Shown: positions 10,279 to 22,672 of the stretch, piece after piece
How the letters are laid out: the number at the start of each line of letters is the position of its first letter
Numbering within the stretch: position 1 is the first letter of the stretch
Origin: Ctenosaura bakeri
Lineage: Eukaryota > Chordata > Lepidosauria > Squamata > Iguanidae
DNA length: 64,000 nucleotides
Assembly (NCBI GenBank): GCA_948474755.1
Contig: CAOLHI010001024.1
Location: 124,001 to 188,000, forward strand
Direction of reading: 5' to 3'
Translations under genes and position numbers: made by a program
Notes under the pieces: model-generated
Database searches by the model: none
Told to the model about the DNA's origin: nothing
The model's input: only the letters and a program-made list of their open reading frames with translations

Positions 10279-12913
10279 TTGTCCATGACTGTAATGAAAA
10301 GGTCTTGTTAACATGTAGCTTTTTAAGATTTAGAAAAGACTGCCATGTTTGTTTTTATGTTGTAATCTGTGTAGATCAGGAGAATTTACAAGTCTGAATT
10401 TGGCAGCATTTGTGATCTTGAAGAATAAAAGTTGCATCTGTGGTTCTAAGAAAATTACAGATTAGAAGTTCATTAGTATGAAAATTCTAACATTGCTGAT
10501 TTTAAAATTTTAAAGAGAACATGTTAAAAGTTCTTGTTTCTTCATTTCGAGCCATAAAGAATCACACACCAATAACACAGTTTCAGTGTAAATAACAGCA
10601 TAAAAAGGAAAAAGGGAGGTGGAGAAGGAACCTAGCAACATCTTTAAGAGTTCCTATACTAACCTATTTCAGCATGAGCTTTCATGGCTATCAATCCCCT
10701 AAACTGTTTTAGTCCAAAAAGACCCCAAGTCTTTTGAGCCTAAAGAGGACTTCTTTTAATCAGGAAGTAAGGGAAATACATGAGGTCACTATAAATTGAC
10801 AGGTGATATGAAGGCGCACATGTGCGCACGTACACACTCACACACACACATATGTATATACACATACGGTGGAACTACTTTACTTCCTGATTTTTAAAAA
10901 GGCCTCTTCTGGCTCTAAAGCAGTTTAGGGGTGGCAAAATGTGACAAAATGGCTTTCCAAATCCCTCAAGAGATGTGTGTGTAGTTTGTTTGTTTTTTTA
11001 AACTAGATAAATTGTTTGGTGGGGGTACAGTTAGGATGTGCCTCCATCTCATGGCAGTTGCCCACCCATGCAGTCAAGTTTTTTGGAAGGGACACAGAAT
11101 GAGGAAGGCAAAAAAGAGAAAACACAGAACAAAGGGAGCATCAGGAAGAAAATGAAAGGCATGCCTTGACTCCTCTTAGGAATATTGACATCTTCTGTTT
11201 TCCCCACAGACTGAACCTTCAGTCTCCTTCTCATGCTGTGACTATTACTAAATGCAAAACAGGTTTTTAAAGAAAGGTCAGATGGAGCATCCTGTTTTCT
11301 AAGCTAACCTTAGGTTAGCACGGAAGAATTCTACACTATGCTGTATACTATTATGTAGGATCAGGGGAATTAAATAATAAAGCAACAGATGGCAGCTAGA
11401 GAAGCACATGCCTCTTCACTCATACATCCTTTGTTTCGCTCCTTAGAATCAGTGTAATCCACCCCACCCAAGTTCATTCATAATGGCACTCTTTCTGGCA
11501 GCTCAAAAACACTATAATCCTTCTGTGGCTTTTTCTTGTCCTTCCTTCTGTTTTATGCATAATTTTTTTTTCTTCCTGAATTCCTTGCCAGAAGTTTTAG
11601 GGTCTGTTGCATTATGTGGATGCATAATGGACTCCTTGCTCCACAAATTTCTCACAGCTCTTGTGTGTGTGTGTGTGAGAACGCAAACTGTTACAAACTT
11701 GTTGTTATGGCTAGCCAGTTCCATGGGAAACTTTTCCTCAGCGTTATCAGCTTGTCCGGAACTGGCACACAGCTGCGCCATCATATGTGTTTTTGCTACA
11801 TGACATGTTATGGCTATGAACTTGTTATTCACGCTTGTTGTCGTGAGGTGAAGGTGCCTAAAGCATGTTTACTGCATATCATATAAACCCCATGCCTTGT
11901 GTAAAAGGCTCGCTGTTCTTTTCTCTTTGCACTCTGTTGTTGAACCTGCCATGATGTTGGGCAGTTTGAATTTTTCTTCTGTAACTTAGGTAGTTTGAAA
12001 TTTTCTTACCAATAAACATAGTTAATTTGCCAGTTTGACTTCAGCAGTGTTTTGTTTTACTAGCTCCATAAAGCAGGCATGAAGCCTAAAGCAAGCAGGT
12101 GTTTTTATTATTCTTTATCAGCAGGAGTTCTCGACTCCTGTTTTGCAACAGGGTCTCCATCTGTATGGATATGACAGAGATCATTTAGAAAGAAAGTGGG
12201 AATAAATATGGCACACTTTATGTTTATCATCATGTAGTTACTCCTCGGAAGCACCTATAATTCAAGCCAACTCAGTAATTCCCCATTAATGTTATATATA
12301 ATTAAATGCACTTATGTACTTAGTAGGCATAAATAGCAAGGGCACAAGTCGTGGGAGGAGAGAAAAAAGAGGAATGGCAACTGACCCATTGCGGCTAAAT
12401 CGGTATGATTGTTAGGAGGCATTAAAAACAGCAACATTTTAAGTGAGTTTCATGGTATCCTTGGGGAGATAAATGAAGAGACCACTGATAGCAACAACCT
12501 ATGCTAGTGCACAGTGAAATACTGTAAATACCACCCAATATTTCAAAGATGAAAACCAGGACAAATGGCTAAGGAACACCAAATTGTATACAAGATGGCA
12601 AAAGCTATTAAAGCAGAAGAAGAGGCAAGTTAGGAGAGGATGTAGCAGTTTGCTTTTGCCTGAGTCCACTGGGAATGCCAAGATTCCCATCTCTTCTCTC
12701 TCCCTAAATTAACTGAGTGCCAACTACTTTTGCACTTCGAAATCATTTTGCAGCAATGGAAGTAAGGTGAGAAGGAAATGGAGAAGAGAGAGAAACTGGA
12801 GCATTTTAAAAGCAGCTGAAAAAGTGGGATGACAGAGGATTAATTAAGACTGTCCCTGCTGAATTGGAACAGTTGGAGGGTTGGGAAATGGCTGTACTCG
12901 AGTATTAGAACTC
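10279..12913. other. Unclassified intergenic DNA
   Basis: No gene is recognised. It contains the foldback at 10695-10933 and a short (GT)n tract near 11663. The rest shows no structure I can name. Confidence 0.5.
10695..10933. repeat. Foldback (MITE-like) element with CA-rich centre
   Basis: The left end 'cccctaaactgttttag' pairs with the right end 'ctaaagcagtttagggg', and pairing continues in patches ('aatcaggaag' against 'cttcctgatt'). The centre holds a SINE-like tail, 'gatatgaaggcgcac', followed by a (CA)n tract. This is either a MITE or a foldback hit by a SINE. Confidence 0.45.
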
Positions 12914-13146
12914 TGTGTGTGCATATGTTCCTTCAAGTCACCTGCCAGCTTATGGTGACCCCATTAATTTACTAGGGTTTTCTTAGGCAAGGAATCCTCA
13001 GAGGTAGTCTTCTCAATTTCTTCCTCGAAAACATAGCATACAGCACCTAGGAACTGTTGGTGGTCTCCCACCCAAGTGCTAACCAGGGCTGATCCAGCTT
13101 AGCTTCCAAGATCAGATGGGATCTACTGCCTTCAGGGTATTTAGGC
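12914..13146 (-). repeat. 5S-rRNA-derived SINE
   Basis: The right part (about 13035-13140) is a reversed 5S rRNA sequence. 'ggtctcccacccaagtgctaaccagg', 'cttagcttccaagatcagatggga' and 'cttcagggtattt' match the internal promoter region of 5S genes in order. The left part is the same 3' body as in the tRNA-headed SINEs ('cttcaagtcacctgccagcttatggtgacccc'). It is thus a SINE with a 5S head on a shared tail. Confidence 0.85.
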
Positions 13147-14119
13147 TAAGAACTAGAACAACTGAGCATTTAATTGTTCAAAACATGAATTAAAGAATAT
13201 AAGGCCTAATAATGAAGAAAGCATTTTTGAATTGGAATAGTATGAACTAGAAAAGGAAGAGGAAGAAAGAGCTTTGAGGGATTTAGACTGGGATCTATTT
13301 TGGAATGACTAGGATATGAAACTGCCAGTGTGATGCAACTGCAAAGAAAAGCACAGTTGGTGGAAGTGTTTAGCATGCATTCCTTGTAATAAAATGGCAT
13401 TTCATAATAACGTTTTATAAAGTAATTAGAAAGGATACTGGATCCAAGCTTGGCTACTTGTGTTCCCTTAAATAAAAAGGAAGTATTACAGTGAAGGGCA
13501 TTCTGGTTTTGGGTTTGTTTGTTTTTTCCACCAGAGAGCCTGACTTTTGTAGCTTAAAAGGGGACTCTGTAGTTTAAAAGAAGAGATTAAATAAGAATGA
13601 CTCAGTGTTGATGTAAATGCTCAAAATGTAAGCTCATGAATGGTGGTGGGCTATCAAATGCTGGGCTATCAAATGAACAATAAAATTCTACACTATTTGG
13701 GATGAGCTAATTGGTATTTCCTACTGTTCCAAAGGGAGAAATGTCCCTGGGACAATGCTACTCAAGTATGGCTTCATTTGGATGAGAAAACACCAGAAAA
13801 TTAAGAGAAATTTAGGTCTTTAACAAGATCTGCTTTATTTACAAATATATAGAAGATGATCTCAGTATATAGGTAGGTTGGCGTCCTTCAGGTACTTGGC
13901 TTATAGCCTTTATACAGGTTATAAAATAAGCACTAGTAATTTGAATTGTGCTCAAAATGCACCAAAAGCCAACAATACTCTATTCAGTATTAGTCAAATA
14001 TATTCCCACTAACCATACCAGTCTCTCAGCTGAAAGTAAGAGCAGTTTCCAAACAGGAAACTGCCTTCTTCAAAGATAGTTCCATTACAAAGCAATATAG
14101 TTCTTAACCACAGCATGAA
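13147..14119. other. Unclassified intergenic DNA
   Basis: I see no gene. A 13-bp direct duplication (GGGCTATCAAATG) occurs near 13648-13675. Confidence 0.5.
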
Positions 14120-14992
14120 TAACTGTGGCCAGACTATTCCAGACTACTCACTTGGGCAGAAAAAACGGAATGCACAAATATAGGATGGGGGACACGTGGC
14201 TGGATAACAGTGTGTATGAAATGGTTCTAGGAGTCTTGGTGGACCACAAGCTGAACATGAGTCAGTGTGATGTGGCAGCCAAGAAAGCCAATATGATTCT
14301 TGGTTGCATCAATAGGAGTATGGTGTCTAGATCAAGGGAGGTAATGGTACCACTCTAATCTGCCTTGGTTAGACTTCATTTGGAATACTGTGTCCAGTTC
14401 TGGGCACCTCACTTCAAGAAGGATATCGAGAAGCTGGAGCGTGTCCAGAGGAGGGCAACCAAAATGGTGAAGGGTCTGGAAGCCATGCCCTGTGAGGAAT
14501 GGCTTAGGGAGCTGGGGACATTTAGTCTGCAGAAGAGAAGGTTAAGAGGGGACATGATAGCAATGTTTAAATATTTGAAGGGATGTCATGGCCATTTCCG
14601 CACTACATTCTTATAGCATGATTATTCCACTTTCAACATCCTATGCAATCCTTGGGTTTGCAGTTTAAGCTATAAGCATGTAGTGCGGAAATGGCCCATG
14701 TTGAGGAGGGAGCAGGCTTGTTTTCTGCTGCTCCAGAGACTAGGACAAGGAGCAATGGATTCAAGCTACAGGAAAGGAGATTCCACCTGAACTTTGGAAA
14801 GAACTTCCTGATGGTCAGAGGTGTCCGGCAGTGGAATATGCTGCCTCAGAGTGTAGTGGAGTCTCCTTCTTTGGTGGTTTTTAAGCAGAGGCTGGATGGC
14901 CATCTGTTGAGAATGCTTTGATGGGTGTTCCTGCATAGCAAGGGGTTGGACTCAATGGCCCCTGTGGTCTCTTCAAACTCTATGATTCTACA
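14120..14992 (+). mobile_element. CR1 LINE, 3' end (ORF2 C-terminus and 3' UTR)
   Basis: The translation in two adjacent frames gives the C-terminal part of the CR1 reverse-transcriptase polyprotein, for example 'LGVLVDHKLNMSQCDVAAKK' and '[20 protein letters not shown]'. An in-frame stop at 14356-14358 breaks it. The 3' UTR ends with the CR1-type terminal motif (ATTCTATG-like) at about 14981-14992. It is 5' truncated, as usual for CR1. A palindromic MITE (14590-14696) interrupts it. It is closely similar to the copy at 60128-60580. Confidence 0.9.
14590..14696. mobile_element. Short palindromic MITE (family A), copy 1
   Basis: A 107-bp element inserted in the CR1 3' region. Its termini are GGCCATTTCCGCACTACA and the reverse complement GTGCGGAAATGGCC. 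A 3-bp target duplication CAT flanks it (14587-14589, 14697-14699). It is an internally deleted version of the ~200-bp copies, which gives the cleanest proof of insertion because the CR1 sequence resumes after it. Confidence 0.9.
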
Positions 14993-15095
14993 AAGTTGAT
15001 GTATCAACTTAATATTTCTTTTAACTGGAGCTGCTTAGACTTCCAGTGACATGCTTGGATCTTGCTGTATTCTAGTCTACAAACTTGATTTCCCT

Positions 15096-15131
<36 letters not shown>
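15096..15131 (+). repeat. (GT)n microsatellite
   Basis: Pure GT dinucleotide tract of about 36 bp. Confidence 0.97.
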
Positions 15132-15133
<2 letters not shown>

Positions 15134-15954
15134 GACTGAATTCCATTTCATCAAACAGTTGACTCTTCTGTGCAAAGAGATTGCCCTCATTCCTTTTAAA
15201 AATGCAAAGAGGCAGGTTCCAACACCTCCATTGCACTTGAGATGGAAGAGATAGAAGAAACAATAAGAAAAAAGAGGATGGCTGCCAACTGAAGTCATCA
15301 TTGTCTGGACCTCCTGTCACCTTCTCTGAATGTGATAGCATGATCATGCTGCAAAAACTTTCTCTGGGAGCACCTATAATTCTTTCAGGTTCTCCCAAGA
15401 CTCTTTTTTACTTACAATGGATGAACATTTCTACCTCTTTAGAATAAATTATCAGTGGCATTTGTCCTCTACTGTGCTGCTTCTCAGGCCATTTTCCAGT
15501 GTGTCAGGGACTGGCAGTAAATCTTTTGTGCAGATTTGCCAGGGATTGACAGACAATGGTTTAGGGGCGACTGCCATCCAAGGACCACCATTCTGAGTAG
15601 CACTGCTTTACTGCCAAGTGTTTTTAAAGAGTAAAGAAAATGTAGCAATGTTGTCAGCTGATTACACAATGGTTTGTCAAGGTCCATGGGGCAGTCTGTG
15701 TTTTTTAGTATGGGGTTTCATTTGTGGTTCCTTTGAGAAATTAAATGCCTTGATTTCTAATCTTAAAATCTCAGAGTCAGAGTATAAATTATGTTTACAT
15801 AAGACAAGCAGTCAAGCTCTGTCTGTTCAGAATTTTTAATGCTCTTTGCCAAAGAAAAGCTGGAGTGGGGGAAAATCATACATACAAGGAAGAATTGCTT
15901 TATTTATTTATCACTGTCTTAACCTGCCCCTCCTGAAAGGACCAGAACATGGAC
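15132..15954. other. Unclassified intergenic DNA
   Basis: I see no gene and no named repeat. Confidence 0.5.
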
Positions 15955-16112
15955 TAATCTCATTTTATCACCACAAAAACCGTGTAAGGTAGCTTGGGCC
16001 AACAGGCAGTAACTAGCCCAAAGTTCCTCATTCAGCTTTGCGGTCAAGTTGGAATTTGCACCCAGATCTACTTTGTCCAAGTACATCATTGTACGTTCTA
16101 CACTATTCTAGC
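15955..16112 (-). repeat. Old tRNA-type SINE (MIR/CORE-like or squamate)
   Basis: The reversed order 'aaccgtgtaaggtagcttggg', 'actagcccaaag', 'cggtcaagttggaatttgcaccca' and 'gtacgttctacactatt' matches the layout of tRNA-headed SINEs with a conserved core. It is strongly diverged, so the family is uncertain. Confidence 0.5.
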
Positions 16113-16823
16113 TTTTTTCTTTTGCTGTTTGTCTCTAATTATCTCTTTCTATAGCAGCGTATCGCAATCAAGAGTGGAGAGCAGGAGAATAACATAAAAC
16201 TAATCATGACAGAGCTGCCTAGAAACAAACAGCAGAAGGAGTAGACCAGCCAACAGTTCTTCCCTTGCCTTGGGTAGGACCTCCATTTATTTCACTTGGT
16301 AGGAAGCCTTCTGAATTCTAAACTAGGAGAAAGTGAGACCAGTTCTTAGATAGCAAGCACAATATACAAGAGCTTTTCCTTCTCTGCAAAGGAATGTTGT
16401 ACAGAATGGCCTCGAAAATTGCTCTTGAAACTCAGTGACTGGATTTTGCTTCCAGTTCTCCCTAGGTGACTTTTTTTTTTTGGTGGATCCAGGAGACTAA
16501 CATAATGAAAACTTGTTTCCTTATTACTGCTATCTTGTACACACAGACTTCCTTGAGGATTGGGAGATCCTCCCGACATCGAGTGATGTAATTAAGGACT
16601 AAGAACAAATCTACAGAAATCAGGGTATGGCCCCTGCTACCAGACAGATGGGTTCTAATATCCTTGTCAGCATCATGGCCAAACGTTAACAGCTATCCAG
16701 TGGCGTAGAAGGGTTTATTTTGTGTTTAGTAGGCTGCACAAATAGGTTCACTTCAGCCCAGCAGTTCAAGGATGGGAACAGACCACTGGGCTGGGAACCA
16801 GCCAGCAGAATTAATTTTCCTTT

Positions 16824-16935
16824 TGTTTATTGTTATGTGCCCTCAGGTACATAATGACCCCATTACAGAGTTTTCTTGGCAGGATTTATTCAGAAAACCT
16901 TCCTTTTAGCAACTTACTCATGCTGTTCTCATAGT
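16824..16935 (-). repeat. SINE 3' fragment
   Basis: 'gttatgtgccctcaggtacataatgacccc' followed by 'gagttttcttggcaggatttattcag' is the reversed 3' half of the common SINE. The 5' half is not recognisable. Confidence 0.6.
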
Positions 16936-17231
16936 TATTAGGACACAAGATGGGTCATGCCTGCCCTGTTCAATTTTCTTTGATTGATTCTACCTGAGAA
17001 CCCATCTACCAGTTGATTTGTCCATAACTGCATCCTCACCAATGAAATCAGCCACACAGACTGAAGGTGTTGGCCCTGGATTAGTCTGGATGGAATTTGT
17101 TTAATGGTCGAAATTTACCTCATGCTGCAAGAGGATGTTGGAACCTATCAGCTAATGGACTGCGATGCTTTCCTTTGCTGTAGATCACCTGCTGCATCAT
17201 ATACCACCAATAAAGCTTATCACAATGAAAT

Positions 17232-17435
17232 GTAGTAGAATTCAAAGACATACCCATGTTAGTCTGGATCAGTATGCAAAGGTATCTTGTAGCACCTTTG
17301 AGACTAACAGAAAAAAAGTTGGCCTCATAAGCTTTCGTATACTTGTATCTAATGAAGCAGACTTAAGACTATGAAAGCTTATGCTACCAGCCTCTTTTTC
17401 TCAGCCTCAAAGGTGCTGTGAGATCGCTTTGCACA
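17232..17435. repeat. Palindromic interspersed repeat
   Basis: The arm at about 17287-17340 ('gtagcacctttgagactaac' to 'cataagctttcgta') pairs with the arm at about 17370-17430 ('tatgaaagcttatgctacc' to 'ctcaaaggtgctg'). A short 'atctaatgaagcaga' segment sits between them. Related single-arm pieces are at 30045-30170 and 60941-61060. Such repeats are widespread in sauropsids, but I cannot name the superfamily. Confidence 0.6.
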
Positions 17436-17609
17436 GTGTAATTTATCATCCTTTACTACAAAAAAAAAAAAAAAAATCTCTTGGGGACACCTGTAATTGC
17501 AGGCAGTTCCAGTTCAGGACATACATCCCATGTATTTGTTGAAGCACTCTCCTCACACAGATTAGCAAACTCTTCGGAATGAACACAGTAACTGGGGCTC
17601 AAGAATTTT

Positions 17610-17645
17610 CTTTCTTCCTTCCTTCCTTCCTTCCTTCCTTCCTTG
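17610..17645 (+). repeat. (TTCC)n microsatellite
   Basis: About nine TTCC units. A poly-A tract of 18 bases lies at 17459-17476. Confidence 0.95.
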
Positions 17646-18514
17646 TTTGGTTGGAATGGCTTTTATATTTCTTTGTAGGGTGTACCTTCACACTCTTGTC
17701 CATAGCTGATGTTTGTTGCAATGAATTTCTAGGTTGTTTGTCATTTGTGGCATTCCATAATCATCATAAAAGACTAGACTTAATACAGAAAGAATTCTGC
17801 AGTTGCTCAGAGGACTCAGCTTCCCTCTCTCTATCAGTAATCAGTTTTACAAACAAAAAACGAAATATTATGCTAGTGTAAACCAGAAGACCTCCTTTGA
17901 TTCAACTATAAAATGACAAAACTGCAACTCAAAATAATTGTTGCAGGCTGGCATTGGTGTGCTGATCATGATTACTACGGTTAACAATGGGAATCTTTTC
18001 TAGGAAGTATCATAGGTCAAGAGCTAAAACATCAAATCAAGCAAGCTCCTGTTTGCTATTGCATGCACATAGTTTTGCCAAAAACTGATGGGATTAGGAA
18101 TCAAAATGAACATACTAGAACTCCATGTTATGCAATAAAACAAGAGGAACTAGAACATTTTCTGTTAAGGCTTCAAAAGAATACATAATGACTAACTTCC
18201 TAACAGGACTGTAATTAGACAATGATTAATAAACAATGTCCATCTAATGGGTGGCATGAGCTTTGTATGCTCATGTAGTTCTTTGAATATACAGGAAACA
18301 AACTTCAATATGATTAAGATACTTCCACACAGATCTTCTGGGGTTGTGTCTGTAGATTCCTGTGGAAAGGGGAATCTGATGAAAATCAAATTCTTCCTAA
18401 AAAGCTGGTAGATTTAGTAGCACAGTAGCTGAAAAAGCAGATGGAATATATCTCTAGAGGTACTATGCATCTCTTCTCTTTCTATCCATAACACCTCTTT
18501 CTGCGGGAGGTGGT

Positions 18515-18721
18515 GGTTGTTGTTGTTGTTTGCTTCAAGTCCTTTCTCACTTATGGTGGCTCTAAAGTGACCCTATGATGGAGTTTTCTGGGCCCAAGAG
18601 TGTGTGATGTGTCCAAGGTCACCCAGCGGATTTCCATGGACAAGGGGTGAATCGAATTCTGGTCTCCAGGGTCATAGTCCAGCGCTCAGACCACTATATC
18701 ATATCAGACCGCACCATACTG
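18515..18721 (-). repeat. tRNA-derived SINE, full length
   Basis: It has a (GTT)n tail at the left, then 'cttcaagtcctttctcacttatggtgg', 'aaggtcacccagcgga', 'cgaattctggtctccagggtcatagtccagcgctcagaccac' and a reversed head 'cgcaccatactgg'. The tRNA B box lies in 'gaatcgaattctggtctcc'. It is one of the better-preserved copies in the window. Confidence 0.85.
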
Positions 18722-19496
18722 GATTTTGATTGAACGTAATAATTTTTATAATAGAAAGCTGAGCATCCTTGATCCAAACATTGGAAATGGGCAAGTTCAG
18801 AAGTTTCATGTGTCCAGCCTGGTAGACAATTTGTCAGAAAAAGAGCTAGAGGGAAACACAAGTTGGACTCCCAGTCAAATAGGAGAAATATGATGCTAAC
18901 CTCTAACCCTTAAAAACTGGATATATTAGCAAACGGGTATTGCATTCTTCAATTATACATTAATATATTACATTGTTAACATCTGCCTTTCCCTTTGTTT
19001 TCTTTCTTTTTTGCCAATAGCCTTGTTTGATTCATACAGTGCTTTCTTTAATAACATCTATTTGCATTCAAATATTATTGGAACCTAAGCTATCAGAATA
19101 CAGCAATCTACATATTAAAATGCATTCTACTGTGTTATTTGGAATGGGTAGGGGAAAACATTGTTCCTAAATTTCACTGCGTCATGCATTTATTTACTGA
19201 ATAAAGAATATCTTCATTTAGAGAATGAATTTTTTGCCTGTCATGCTATGATGTAAGTCATATAAAGAAAATGAAAATGCAACACATATTGGTTATAGTG
19301 GCTGAGGTCTGATCTGTTTTATATTATCAAGATTCTTTTTAAAGTGCATAGAGTCCCATTTTGAGATCCGGCAAAATCTTCAATTATTTGAGTATTGTTC
19401 ACATATTTTTCAAACTTTGCTGTCCTTGAATTCCCAATTTAAAGGTGTGCTAATTGGCTTCACTGCCAAGTGGAGAGGTATGAAGTGAATCTATTT

Positions 19497-19530
<34 letters not shown>

Positions 19531-20454
19531 AATAAATCTTAGTAATTTGTATATGTATGTTTTAAATACTTCTTGGATCCATGAAGAATGTGTTAACCTC
19601 ATATTATCATAAACTTCCTTGTTTTGTAATTGTTTTGACTTTTAAGGTTGTGCAGACTCTCTTTCTCCAGTCCTGAGCTGTGTAGAAGGGCATATTTATC
19701 AGCATGTTTTACAGGGGGCCAGATATGAATCTGATCACTATGGTCCCTGCTACAGTTTCCCCTCCTGCCAGAGATTGCTGGGGCGGGGAGAATCAGCCAA
19801 CTGTGGTGGCTCTTCCCAATAAGTAAGGATCATGAATAAGAAACAGTCACAAGTGTTAGGTTATACATCTGCGATTTGCTCAACAGAATTCCAGCTGTGG
19901 TGCTTGAAGTGATTTACAATAATTTATAAAATATACTCAAAATATAAAGTTAAGCTACACCCCTCTAAGCTAACTAAAAAAAGAATAGTATAAAACCTAC
20001 ATTAAATAATAACACAGTAAAAAGCAAAGGGTGTATTTTTTAAACTTTAAAGTTTAAACTATAAAGTTTCTGTGAAAATAAAATCTTAGGTATAAATCTA
20101 TGCAGAATATCACCCCAAATTTCCTTGTAACTGAGATATTCTTGTTCTTTAAAGGAGATCTTATCTACTTTTTCTTTGACTGGTGTTTAAAAAAGAAAAA
20201 TATCCCAGATGACTGTGCTAGATGTATTCAACATAGATAAAGAGTATTTTTTCGTATACATAATTTTTACTAAAAGTACCCCACAGAAAACACACATATT
20301 TTATGGAATAAAACAGTGTAAAAAAGAGGAAAAAATAACATAACAGTTATGTTACAAAACATTCAATCATTAACAAATAACAAACATACAAAAGGAAGAG
20401 AAAAAAAACTTTACAAAATTTATCTACTAAAAACAAATATCTAAACATAAGGAG
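18722..20454. other. Unclassified intergenic DNA with a (TCTA)n tract
   Basis: I see no gene. The only clear feature is the tetranucleotide repeat at 19496-19530. Confidence 0.5.
19496..19530 (+). repeat. (TCTA)n microsatellite
   Basis: About nine TCTA units. Confidence 0.97.
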
Positions 20455-21060
20455 CCTGGGGTGGTGGCTAGCCTGAGTGGCAGGGCAGCCACAGCAACAG
20501 GTTGCCATGTAACCAAAGTGGCTTTGTATGAGAGAAACCCAGCCCATTGGTGAGATGGAGGGGCTGAGGTTTGAGAGGAGAAGGTCTATATATGACACAA
20601 TGATGTGAATTTTCAGATTCCTTCAGTGATATTCCCAGAGAAAGAGGTCATTTCTGCCCTACACCGTTATAGTGCTATTATTCCATTTTCAAGATCTTGT
20701 GGAATTCCGGGGTTTGTAGTTTACTGAGGCCAAAGAGCTCTCTGGCTGAGAATTCTAAATGTCTCTCCCTAAACTGCAAATGCCAGAATTCCACAGGATC
20801 TTGGAAGTGAAATAATAGCACCATAACAGTGTAGTACAGAAATGACCAGAGACAGAACTCTAGGACAGAGCCTTCAGTCAGCCAGGGCAGGGGGCGGATT
20901 ATCTGAATAAGAGTAGTTAGTTCTCTTCTTAGAGGTCTAGAGAGAGACAGAGGAGAGACCAAACCAACTTTGAGTTGGGTCAGAAGGTGTGACTTTGACT
21001 TGGGAATTAAGCCATTGAGCAAAAGGGAAGTCAAAGGCCCGTGTGTGTATTACAGTTCTG
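20455..21060 (+). mobile_element. Terminal repeat of a DIRS-like element (remnant), split by a MITE
   Basis: The segment 'agcctgagtggcagggcagcc' to 'caacaggttgccat' and the TATA-like 'tctatatatga' near 20586 align in order with the right terminal repeat of the DIRS-like element (51653-51780). After the MITE at 20646-20847 the match resumes ('gagccttcagtcagcc' against 'actcctcagtcagccc' at 51857). No pol sequence is near, so this is an isolated end or solo terminal repeat. Confidence 0.6.
20646..20847. mobile_element. Short palindromic MITE (family A), copy 2
   Basis: A 202-bp element with termini GGTCATTTCTGC and GCAGAAATGACC-like and a 3-bp duplication AGA (20643-20645, 20848-20850). The two halves are near complements around a short central region ('gaggccaaagagctctctggctgag'). 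It lies inside the DIRS terminal remnant. Confidence 0.9.
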
Positions 21061-21074
21061 CACCTGTATACTGA

Positions 21075-21504
21075 GGCCCCTTCCGTACCTTACCTTTTTC
21101 AGTGCTGGGGTGCGGGGATTGTGCGGGCTGACCCAGTGAGAGGCTCTCGCATCCCCACTGCTTCACCTCTGCATGAGCTGCCTGCTCCTGAGCATGTAGT
21201 GTGAGATCCCTGCCTTTTCCTTCCACAGCGCAGCCTGGGAGTTTCCCAGGCTGCGCTGGGGCAGGAAGCATGACTGCTGCGGCTCTGGAGGCTCCGCACT
21301 CACGGCAAGTGCATGCGGGGCCCTGGAGCAATGCGCTATCGTGCACCATTTCTGGCTGAAAGCCGAAAATGAAAAGATGTGCGGGCAGCGCCTGCCGGCC
21401 CCTGGAGCGTCGCACAATTGTGAGTGCATCGTGCAGATCGCTCCTCACAATCGCATGACACTCCAGGTGCCCTTTTGCATGGTAAATGCCATGTGGAAAG
21501 GGCC
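21075..21504. mobile_element. Long GC-rich palindromic MITE (family B), copy 1
   Basis: A 430-bp element with termini GGCCCCTTCC and GGAAAGGGCC and a 3-bp duplication TGA (21072-21074, 21505-21507). It contains serial hairpins: a perfect 15-bp stem at 21226-21240/21244-21258, an imperfect stem at 21348-21370 and an 8-bp stem at 21417-21424/21444-21451. It aligns along its whole length with 52793-53224. It has no coding capacity. Confidence 0.9.
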
Positions 21505-22493
21505 TGAGTCAAGCTGTAAGGAACTGGATAAACAACTTTTGAAGTTCTGCATTGCTTGAATATACTTATGACACCCAATACTTTTCCCTGTTGGTTATTT
21601 TAATAAAGATTACATTATATATTTTATTCTGACCCAGTAGAATAATTTCCATTAGTTCCAATCAATCAGAAACACACTACCACAGATCAGTAAACCATTT
21701 TGAATGACAACTAAGAGGCTTTACCCTTTATACACTAGGGTGGTGGTTTTAAAGGTGAAAGCAGGGCTGTATAAGGGGACAAGGCACTTTGGCAGGCTGG
21801 GAGGAAAGCAGTCCTGTCCCCCACAATCAATAACTTCCCACTCATGGATATTGTCAACTTCAGAAGATTTTACTATCTCAGATTTATCATCATTTCTTAT
21901 TGTATTCTAGCATTGGTAATATAGATACAGTTATCAAATATATATGATATATAAAAACTTAGAAAAGAAATGTAATTCTAATAAAAATGTTTGAAATGAA
22001 GTTTTCAATCCAATTCTAATATAACTTGTCTGCCTTCAGTCCACGATAAAAATGACATAATTCTCTTCCCACATTTTTAAATTCATGAATAGATTTATCT
22101 CTTAATAATGCTGTCAATTTGTTCATCTCTGCCATATCTAAAAGTTTCAAAACCCACTCTTCCTGGGATGGCATCATATTATTCTTCTAATACTTAGTAG
22201 ACAGTTTTTTTTTTTTTAATGTATAACTTAGTTTTTTCCCCAAAGCACTTGAGGCAAATAGCAGGAATTAACTGAATCTTAACCAGTGTGATGGGTAGCC
22301 TCTAAGTGCAAAAGACTCACTTCAATGCCAAACAAAGAAGAAAACCAGGGAAACATAAGGAAACCATGTCCTGTTTGACAGCTTGGAAAAGTTACTATAA
22401 ATTCCAAAATTCTCTAGTCAGCATAATCAAACTTTTCCAAGTTCTGTTCTTTTTCTATATTTTTCATATGATTTCTTTTCTGTCTCCAGCTAA
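21505..22493. other. Unclassified AT-rich DNA
   Basis: I see no gene or named repeat. Confidence 0.5.
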
Positions 22494-22672
22494 GGCCGTT
22501 TCTGCACTACACTGTTATAGTGCTATTATTCCACTTTCAACATCCTGTGGAATTTTGGGGTTTGTAGTTTACTGAGGCCAAAGATACCCCTCCCTAAACT
22601 GCAAAACCCAGGATTCCATAGGATGTTAAAAGTGGAATAATAGCACTATAACAATGTAATGCAGAAATGGCC
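22494..22672. mobile_element. Short palindromic MITE (family A), copy 3
   Basis: A 179-bp element with termini GGCCGTTTCTGCAC and GCAGAAATGGCC and a 3-bp duplication TAA (22491-22493, 22673-22675). Confidence 0.9.

Noticed and set aside
21060..21510. GC-rich block with ORFs of up to 132 residues
   Set aside because: The ORFs follow the family B MITE and end within it or just outside it.
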